Source: Bacteroidota bacterium (GTDB lineage: Bacteria; Pseudomonadota; Alphaproteobacteria; Puniceispirillales; Puniceispirillaceae). Taken from it: a stretch of 24,948 nt of DNA. Both the position numbers and the translations under genes were made by a program. Positions 20,744 through 24,948 of the stretch are shown in pieces. The stretch spans positions 1 to 24,948 of the forward strand of contig JAACDV010000047.1 of NCBI GenBank assembly GCA_009936825.1, written 5' to 3'. How positions within the stretch are numbered: position 1 is the stretch's first letter; the number at the start of each line of letters is the position of its first letter. Below the pieces are notes generated by a model, which worked only from the letters and a program-made list of their open reading frames with translations, was not told the origin of the DNA and did no database searches.

Positions 20744-21765
20744 GGCACGGGCTCTTGCAACGGTGCTTCGGCTTCGCGTGCAGAATCAATCAATGCCAAA
20801 AGACGCCGTAATACCAGTTTTACGTTGGCGCCGGTTACTGATGACATCCACATGATCTCACCTGCACCGGCTTTCAGCAGTGCGTCGCGAACATCTTCTG
20901 CATATCCTTCGGGCGCGGCGTCGAGCTTGGTCAGCACGATAATTTCTGTTTTCGTATCGAGGCCGGATCCATAGGCGGCCAGCTCGTCGCGCAGGATTTT
21001 CCATGATTGTACCGGATCATCGCTGGTGACATCCACCAGATGCAGCAACACGCGGCACCGTTCAACATGTCCTAAAAACCTGTGGCCAAGACCGGCGCCA
21101 TGATGCGCGCCTTCAATTAGTCCCGGAATATCGGCGACGACAAATTCACGCTCATCAACCCCGACAACGCCCAGATTCGGATGCAGCGTGGTAAAGGGAT
21201 AATCGGCGATTTTAGGACGCGCGGCGGATACGGCGCTCAAAAAGGTAGATTTTCCGGCGTTCGGCATGCCCAGCAAACCCGCATCGGCAATAAGTTTCAA
21301 GCGCAACCATATCCACATTTCCTGTCCGGCTTCACCCGGCTGGGATTTGCGCGGTGCGCGGTTGGTCGATGATTTGAAAAAAGCATTGCCCTTGCCGCCA
21401 GCCCCGCCCTTGGCCAGAACAAATTCCTGTCCTTCATACATCAAATCCGCCAGAACGGTTTCCTGATCATCGGCCAGAATTTGCGTTCCGACCGGCAGTT
21501 TTAGAAGCACGTCCGCTCCGGATGCACCCGATCTGTCACGCCCGGCCCCGGGGCGCCCGGAATCGGCTTTGAAATGCTGTTGATAGCGATAGTCGATGAG
21601 CGTGTTCAGACCTGCAACCGCGCGCACAATCACATCGCCGCCGCGTCCACCGCTGCCGCCATCAGGTCCTCCAAAGGGGACATGCGCCTCACGCCGGAAA
21701 CTGACGGAGCCGGGGCCACCATGTCCGGAGCGGGTGTAAATTTTGGCCTGGTCGAGGAATTTCAT
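20731..21765 (-). CDS. obgE: GTPase ObgE/CgtA, 50S assembly factor
   Basis: A large-subunit assembly GTPase that also links to the stringent response. The 344-residue protein has the glycine-rich Obg fold at 1-158 ([37 protein letters not shown]) followed by the G domain: G1 GMPNAGKST at 166-174, G2 around FTT (191-193), G3 DIPG at 212-215, G4 TKLD at 279-282. The C-terminal domain is short and ends soon after the G domain, as in alphaproteobacteria. It follows rplU-rpmA but is separated from rpmA by a strong terminator at 21842-21874, so it may be transcribed from its own promoter or by read-through. proB overlaps its end. Confidence 0.96.
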   Translation of the reverse strand: MKFLDQAKIYTRSGHGGPGSVSFRREAHVPFGGPDGGSGGRGGDVIVRAVAGLNTLIDYRYQQHFKADSGRPGAGRDRSGASGADVLLKLPVGTQILADDQETVLADLMYEGQEFVLAKGGAGGKGNAFFKSSTNRAPRKSQPGEAGQEMWIWLRLKLIADAGLLGMPNAGKSTFLSAVSAARPKIADYPFTTLHPNLGVVGVDEREFVVADIPGLIEGAHHGAGLGHRFLGHVERCRVLLHLVDVTSDDPVQSWKILRDELAAYGSGLDTKTEIIVLTKLDAAPEGYAEDVRDALLKAGAGEIMWMSSVTGANVKLVLRRLLALIDSAREAEAPLQEPVPWSP

Positions 21766-21841
21766 CAGACTGGCTCGTCAAGTTTTCCTGTTATGCGCCG
21801 TGGGCGTAATGATTTGGGTTAATTCTGGCGGTGTTAAAATC

Positions 21842-21874
21842 AAAAAAAGGGGAACAACGCCAGCGTTATCCCCC
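21842..21874 (-). terminator. intrinsic terminator after rpmA, before obgE
   Basis: Reading the minus strand, GGGGGATAACGC and GCGTTGTTCCCC (21849-21874) form an 11-bp stem with two G-U wobbles closed by a CTGG tetraloop, followed at once by seven T (21842-21848). This is a textbook rho-independent terminator. It lies 36 bases after the rpmA stop and about 75 bases before the obgE ATG. Confidence 0.88.
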
Positions 21875-21909
21875 TTGTCATAAGGCTGTAGATGTCTGGG
21901 GCGTCTGTC

Positions 21910-22179
21910 TTATTCAGCTGCCTCGGCTGCGGGAAGTACATTCACAAACATCCGTCCGCGACCTTTTTCCTTGAACGCAACCTTGCCTTCGATAAGCGCA
22001 AATAATGTATGGTCTTTGCCCATGCCGACATTCAATCCGGGGTGAACCTTTGTGCCGCGCTGACGAACGATGATGTTGCCGGCAAGAACCGCTTCACCGC
22101 CGTATTTTTTTACACCAAGACGACGACCAGCTGAATCGCGGCCGTTTCTGGAGCTACCACCTGCTTTTTTATGTGCCAT
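21910..22179 (-). CDS. rpmA: 50S ribosomal protein L27
   Basis: L27 lies at the peptidyl-transferase centre and its N-terminal tail reaches the tRNA acceptor ends. The 89-residue protein starts [16 protein letters not shown], the standard mature-type proteobacterial N-terminus (no cleavable Firmicutes-type leader), followed by [29 protein letters not shown] and [20 protein letters not shown] site lies about 9 bases before the ATG. It follows rplU by 44 bases, the universal L21-L27 pairing, and is followed by the terminator at 21842-21874. Confidence 0.98.
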   Translation of the reverse strand: MAHKKAGGSSRNGRDSAGRRLGVKKYGGEAVLAGNIIVRQRGTKVHPGLNVGMGKDHTLFALIEGKVAFKEKGRGRMFVNVLPAAEAAE

Positions 22180-22223
22180 TTTCCAGCTCCCTTAATAGCT
22201 GTCGGCGCGCGCTGCGCGTCGGG

Positions 22224-22760
22224 TTATTTCTTTGCTGCTGCTTTCTTTGGTGCCGCTTTTTTGGCCGCTGCCTTTTTGGCTGCTGCTTTTTTCGGAGCGG
22301 CTTTTTTCGGTGCTGCTTCTTTTGCCTCGACCTTTGGGGCAGCTTTTGCAGCCTTTGGCGCGGCCTTCTTTGCTTCGGTCTTTGGCGCAGCTTTAGCCTC
22401 AGTCTTTGCGGCTGCTTTCGGAGCGGCTTTTGGCTTCAGCGCCTTGCCATCTTCAGCAATCGCATTGATCTTCAGCAGTGTCAGGTCCTGACGATGGCCC
22501 TGTGTGCGGCGGTGATTCTTGCGGCGCTTGCGACGGAAGATGATGATTTTAGGGCCGCGCGTCTGGCGCATCACTGTGGCACTGACCGCGGCGCCTTCAA
22601 CGCGCGGTGCACCGATTGTGACCTGATCGCCATCGCCAAGCATGGCAATGTCATCCAAAATGATTTCGGCGCCTTCGTCGGCGGAAATCCGCTCGACTAG
22701 AATCGTGTCGTCCTTTGCCACGCGGTACTGCTTGCCGCCTGTTCTTACCAAAGCATACAT
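22224..22760 (-). CDS. rplU: 50S ribosomal protein L21 with Lys/Ala/Pro-rich C-terminal tail
   Basis: L21 binds 23S rRNA in the large subunit. I start at ATG 22760 (MYALVRTGGKQYRV), which matches the family N-terminus and has AAGGA 8 bases upstream; an in-frame ATG three codons earlier has its purine run directly against it. Residues 1 to about 105 are normal L21, including MRQTRGPKIIIFRRKRRKNHRRTQGHRQ split across 83-110, the conserved basic RNA-binding block. After that comes an unusual tail of about 70 residues built from repeats such as KAAPK, AAAKK and TEAK, rich in Lys, Ala, Pro and Glu, resembling histone H1 C-termini. Typical L21 is about 103 residues, so the tail is extra. The frame is maintained to a clean TAA. 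Transcription starts at the promoter at 22917-22944. Confidence 0.95.
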   Translation of the reverse strand: MYALVRTGGKQYRVAKDDTILVERISADEGAEIILDDIAMLGDGDQVTIGAPRVEGAAVSATVMRQTRGPKIIIFRRKRRKNHRRTQGHRQDLTLLKINAIAEDGKALKPKAAPKAAAKTEAKAAPKTEAKKAAPKAAKAAPKVEAKEAAPKKAAPKKAAAKKAAAKKAAPKKAAAKK

Positions 22761-22804
22761 GGCTTCCATCCTTATTCTGTCCGGCCCGCATATTTATCGG
22801 ACAT

Positions 22805-22817
22805 GGCCGTTACGGCC
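22805..22817 (-). promoter_or_regulatory. hairpin in the rplU leader
   Basis: GGCCG-TTA-CGGCC is a perfect 5-bp stem (6 bp with the central pair A-T counted), and outside it GACA and TGTC (from GGACAT...TTCTGTC) can add a second helix. It is located 45 bases before the L21 start codon and is not followed by a U-tract on the minus strand. It could be a protein-binding leader structure; a standard autoregulatory L21 leader is not something I can match it to. Confidence 0.35.
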
Positions 22818-22884
22818 TTTCTGTCGGGCTTTCGCCGCCGCCGTCTGGCCTGCAATCCCATCACGCGCAGAAAGCAAAAACATA

Positions 22885-22906
22885 CCGCTCTGGAATTCCA
22901 AAGCGG
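22885..22906 (-). promoter_or_regulatory. 22-base palindrome at the rplU transcription start
   Basis: On the minus strand the sequence begins CCGCTTTGG, has AATT at its centre and ends CCAGAGCGG. All positions pair, one as a G-U wobble, giving a 9-bp RNA stem with an AAUU loop. On the plus strand the same position is a C-A mismatch, so the structure is better as RNA from the rplU transcript. It begins about 11 bases downstream of the -10 box, so it would be the extreme 5' end of the leader; as DNA it is also a possible operator. Confidence 0.45.
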
Positions 22907-22916
22907 ATTGCGCTGG

Positions 22917-22944
22917 AATATACGCTTCAAAATGCGTGTGTCAA
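22917..22944 (-). promoter_or_regulatory. sigma-70-type promoter for rplU-rpmA
   Basis: On the minus strand, TTGACA (22939-22944, a perfect -35) is followed after 16 bases by TATATT (22917-22922, five of six matches to TATAAT). This is the best promoter in the window. Transcription would begin near 22910, giving a leader of about 150 bases before the L21 start. Housekeeping ribosomal protein genes normally have promoters of this strength. Confidence 0.75.
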
Positions 22945-23015
22945 GACTGCAATCGCGCTTTGCCGTTAGGTTTCCGGTCAGATTTTGGGCAGATTTCAGA
23001 TAGATATTTGACGGT

Positions 23016-23033
23016 ATTCATCAAAACATGAAT
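23016..23033. repeat. small inverted repeat in the rplU upstream region
   Basis: ATTCAT-CAAAAC-ATGAAT is a perfect 6-bp dyad with a 6-base centre, roughly 75 bases upstream of the rplU -35 box and about 90 bases after the stop of the dehydratase-like gene. There is no T-run on either side, so it is not a terminator. A DNA-binding site is possible. Confidence 0.25.
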
Positions 23034-23120
23034 TGTCTGGGGTCTCAATCTCGATCGGGGGTGTTATCAGGGCTGCATGGAAGAGGGCTGCTTTTGGGGG
23101 TGGACTTCCTTTACTCACCT

Positions 23121-24341
23121 TCATCCGCCGCCAAATAGGCCCGACTGGCGTGGGTCGTGCGGCGCGGCGCCCATATCCAGATGCAACCCGGTTCCGGTCC
23201 ATGGATGTGCGGCGACAACATCATCATCAAGTTCAACGCCCAGCCCGGGTGCGGTTGGTGGAATTAGATAGCCATCTTCCCATTCTAAGGGGGTCTTCAG
23301 CAATTTCGCGTGGAATCCGTCCATTTTGCCAATCGATTCGAGAATCAGGAAATTAGGAATACAGGCGGCAAGCTGAATATTCGCTGCAGCAACGACCGGC
23401 CCACAATAGAGATGTGGGGCGATCTGTACATACCGGGTTTCGGCAATGGCGGCGATTTTCTTAGCCTCCAAAATACCGCCAGCCCGGCCAAGATTGGGTT
23501 GCAGAATTGCCGCCGCATTAAGATCCATAACCCGGGCGAATTCGAATTTGCTGCATAGGCGCTCACCAGTGGCAATTGGGATTGTCGTATCAGCAGCAAC
23601 CCTCGCCATTTCCTCGGGCATGTCAGGCGGGCACGGCTCTTCAAACCATAAAGGATCATACGGCTCAAGCCGCTTTGCCATACGCAACGCCCCCGCCGCG
23701 GTGAATTGGCCGTGCGTTCCAAACAGCATATCGGCTTTCTGACCAATGGCGGCGCGAATTTCGCGGCAGAAGGCTTCGCTTCGCTCCAACGCCTCCAAAT
23801 CGGGCATTCGCGGGTCATAGACCGTATATTGGCCAGCCGGATCAAACTTTACGCCGGTAAACCCCTCGGCAACGCACGCCGCTGCGGTTTCGGCGCTTGC
23901 AATGGGATCATTGTAAAAATTTGCCGCGTCCTGACCGGCCGACGGATATAGATAGGTATAGGTGCGCAGCCGCGGGTTCACCAATCCCCCCAAAAGCGCA
24001 TAAACGGGCCGGTCCAACGCTTTGCCAACAATATCCCAACAGGCCATTTCCAGCCCGCTGACGACGCCCTGAACCGAAGTGTCAGGCCGGTGAGTAAAAC
24101 CCGATCCGTGGGCGCGCCGCCAAAAATGCTCAATCCGGTCAGCCGGTTCCCCCTCCAGATAACGGGCGAACATATCCTCGGCCATTTTGACTACGGTTTT
24201 GGGCGCAAAGCTGGCCGAATATATCTCGCCAATCCCGGTAATGCCGCAGCTGGTACGAAGGCGGACAAAAATGAAATACCGCCCTCCAAAGCCCGGCGGC
24301 GGCGTTCCGACGATAAATGTCTCCAGCGATTCAAGGCGCAT
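23121..24341 (-). CDS. mandelate racemase/muconate lactonizing enzyme family protein (sugar-acid dehydratase-like)
   Basis: An enolase-superfamily protein of 406 residues with the N-terminal capping domain (1-125) and a C-terminal barrel. Family members abstract a proton next to a carboxylate, usually dehydrating sugar acids such as galactonate. I start at ATG 24341 (MRLESLETFIVG), which has GGGGA about 6 bases upstream; the frame is open 30 codons further, but that part looks non-coding. Visible: K165 in GVKFDP, H210 in FGTHGQFT, metal ligand E234 in WFEEP, metal ligand E260 in ATGERL, QPNLGRAGG, and H310 in IAPHLYCGP. The layout resembles galactonate dehydratase, but the first metal-ligand position, normally Asp, is G208. 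The substrate is unknown; neighbours give no pathway hint. Confidence 0.88.
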   Translation of the reverse strand: MRLESLETFIVGTPPPGFGGRYFIFVRLRTSCGITGIGEIYSASFAPKTVVKMAEDMFARYLEGEPADRIEHFWRRAHGSGFTHRPDTSVQGVVSGLEMACWDIVGKALDRPVYALLGGLVNPRLRTYTYLYPSAGQDAANFYNDPIASAETAAACVAEGFTGVKFDPAGQYTVYDPRMPDLEALERSEAFCREIRAAIGQKADMLFGTHGQFTAAGALRMAKRLEPYDPLWFEEPCPPDMPEEMARVAADTTIPIATGERLCSKFEFARVMDLNAAAILQPNLGRAGGILEAKKIAAIAETRYVQIAPHLYCGPVVAAANIQLAACIPNFLILESIGKMDGFHAKLLKTPLEWEDGYLIPPTAPGLGVELDDDVVAAHPWTGTGLHLDMGAAPHDPRQSGLFGGG

Positions 24342-24429
24342 ATTTAATCCCCAGATTGGGCAAATAGTAGGCAAGCTAGAACAGCATTTTTGGCGTGTTG
24401 CCATACCAGCCTCGCTGTGCAGCTTCACC

Positions 24430-24456
24430 ATAATATCATTCAGTTCTTGCAGGCAA
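24430..24456 (-). promoter_or_regulatory. candidate promoter for the enolase-superfamily gene
   Basis: On the minus strand, TTGCCT (24451-24456) and TATTAT (24430-24435) are separated by 15 bases, a little short. It would give a leader of about 80 bases before the ATG at 24341. The 191-base divergent gap also carries the plus-strand candidate promoter at 24466-24489. Confidence 0.3.
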
Positions 24457-24465
24457 ACATGAATT

Positions 24466-24489
24466 GGAACGATCTTTGACCTTCACGTT
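24466..24489 (+). promoter_or_regulatory. candidate ECF-sigma (EcfG-like) promoter for the DM13 gene
   Basis: GGAAC (24466-24470), then 15 bases, then CGTT (24486-24489). The alphaproteobacterial general stress response sigma factor EcfG recognises GGAAC and CGTT boxes at about this spacing. Transcription would start near 24495, about 38 bases before the ATG at 24533, just ahead of a strong AGGAGGA ribosome site. Confidence 0.4.
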
Positions 24490-24532
24490 TTACACGATGC
24501 CAACACTTTCAAATGACAGGAGGATTACGCCC

Positions 24533-24948
24533 ATGTTTCAAACTATGTTGGGATTTGCCCGTCGGCACATCATTCTATTTGGAGTGGCAAAATTCAGTGT
24601 CGGGGTGTTTGTCGGGTTTGTTCTCGGTATTTATTTTTTGCCCGTTCTGATCGCCCAAGACGGGCTTGATCAGGCTACTTTGGCGGAGTTGCAGTCCAAA
24701 GTTCAGCGTAGCGGTGAATTTCGCCGTGATCTTGCCGGCTCGGACAGTTTTCACTGGGGTGAGGGACGGGTGATGATAAATGACCGGCGGGTTTGGCTGG
24801 ATGGTAAAGTCTCTCCGGGGCCAGATTACCGATTGTACCTGACGCCGCAATTTGTCGATGATGAGGCTGGCTTTCTTGCAATAAAGAACAGCTCGCGCCA
24901 GATAGGGCCGATCAGGGCTTTTAGCAATTTCAGTCTTATGCTTCCCGA
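24533..24948 (+). CDS. membrane-anchored DM13-domain protein, N-terminal part
   Basis: The gene starts at ATG 24533 behind a perfect AGGAGGA (24518-24524) and runs off the window, leaving 138 residues. A short basic N-terminus (FARRH) is followed by one hydrophobic segment at about 13-40 (IILFGVAKFSVGVFVGFVLG onwards), consistent with an inner-membrane anchor with the rest outside the cytoplasm. From about residue 64 the sequence matches the DM13 domain: SDSFHWGEGRVMI, RRVWLDGKVSPGPDYRLYLTP, FVDDEAGFLAIKNS and FSNFSLMLP. DM13 domains are proposed to take part in electron transfer, though in bacteria their role is largely untested. It is divergent from the enolase-superfamily gene. Confidence 0.85.
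   Translation, partial: MFQTMLGFARRHIILFGVAKFSVGVFVGFVLGIYFLPVLIAQDGLDQATLAELQSKVQRSGEFRRDLAGSDSFHWGEGRVMINDRRVWLDGKVSPGPDYRLYLTPQFVDDEAGFLAIKNSSRQIGPIRAFSNFSLMLP

Larger units (their letters stand above)
22761..23120. other. 360-base intergenic region, leader and promoter of rplU
   Basis: No gene is supported in this stretch. It contains, from high to low coordinate: the end of the upstream dehydratase-like gene with no clear terminator, a small dyad at 23016-23033, a strong minus-strand promoter at 22917-22944, a 22-base palindrome at 22885-22906 right at the predicted transcript start, and a second hairpin at 22805-22817 about 45 bases before the rplU ATG. The rplU leader is about 150 bases long. 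Short open frames here on both strands lack ribosome sites and recognisable content. Confidence 0.7.

Noticed and set aside
22173..22700. 175-codon Phe/Cys/Gly-rich plus-strand open frame over rplU
   Set aside because: Antisense of the Lys/Ala repeat tail of L21; low complexity explains the open frame.
23069..23091. AGGGCTGC repeated with a 15-base period
   Set aside because: Two copies only, in a low-content spacer; no array and no function suggested.
24342..24431. 30-codon N-terminal extension of the enolase-superfamily protein
   Set aside because: The ATG at 24341 has a good ribosome site and fits the family N-terminus; the extension has no recognisable content and contains the likely leader.

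Overview
The window reads as an ordinary, gene-dense piece of an alphaproteobacterial chromosome. Three things point there: the F1 part of ATP synthase (delta, alpha, gamma, beta, epsilon) forms its own operon without F0 genes and lies next to priA; the alpha subunit N-terminus ([16 protein letters not shown]) is of the alphaproteobacterial type; and obgE-proB-proA-nadD-rsfS-rlmH-gpmI-ctpA-rppH run together as they commonly do in that class. Base composition is moderate, slightly GC-rich by eye. A marine SAR116-like or Rhodospirillales-like lineage is plausible, but the genus cannot be fixed from the sequence alone.

Layout. Positions 1-3852 (+) hold the end of sucA, then sucB and lpdA, the E1, E2 and E3 parts of 2-oxoglutarate dehydrogenase. 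Positions 3901-5532 (-) hold xerC and a small transaldolase/fructose-6-phosphate aldolase. Positions 5674-7890 (+) hold the primosomal helicase priA, followed by atpHAGDC (8059-12922, +). A bidirectional terminator at 12961-12986 separates atpC from the convergent rppH. Positions 13009-22760 (-) are a long co-directional block. Read in the direction of transcription, it is rplU, rpmA, terminator, obgE, proB, proA, nadD, rsfS, rlmH, gpmI, ctpA, rppH. A good sigma-70-type promoter for rplU lies at 22917-22944. Positions 23121-24341 (-) hold an enolase-superfamily sugar-acid dehydratase-like enzyme. At 24533 (+) a membrane-anchored DM13-domain protein starts and runs off the window.

Function. 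The window serves core metabolism and growth: TCA cycle and ATP synthesis, proline and NAD synthesis, glycolysis, ribosome assembly and maturation (L21, L27, Obg, RsfS, RlmH), replication restart and chromosome dimer resolution, RNA 5'-end processing (RppH) and periplasmic proteolysis (CtpA). Many gene pairs overlap by a few bases or are spaced for translational coupling.

I see no mobile element, CRISPR array, tRNA, rRNA, phage gene or broken gene, and no evidence of a novel multi-gene system. The points most worth a second look are: the enolase-superfamily enzyme lacks the usual first metal-binding aspartate; L21 carries a long histone-H1-like Lys/Ala/Pro tail; the rplU leader contains a palindrome at the predicted transcript start; an ECF-like promoter precedes the DM13 gene; the epsilon subunit is short; and the EnvC gene usually found between gpmI and ctpA is absent.
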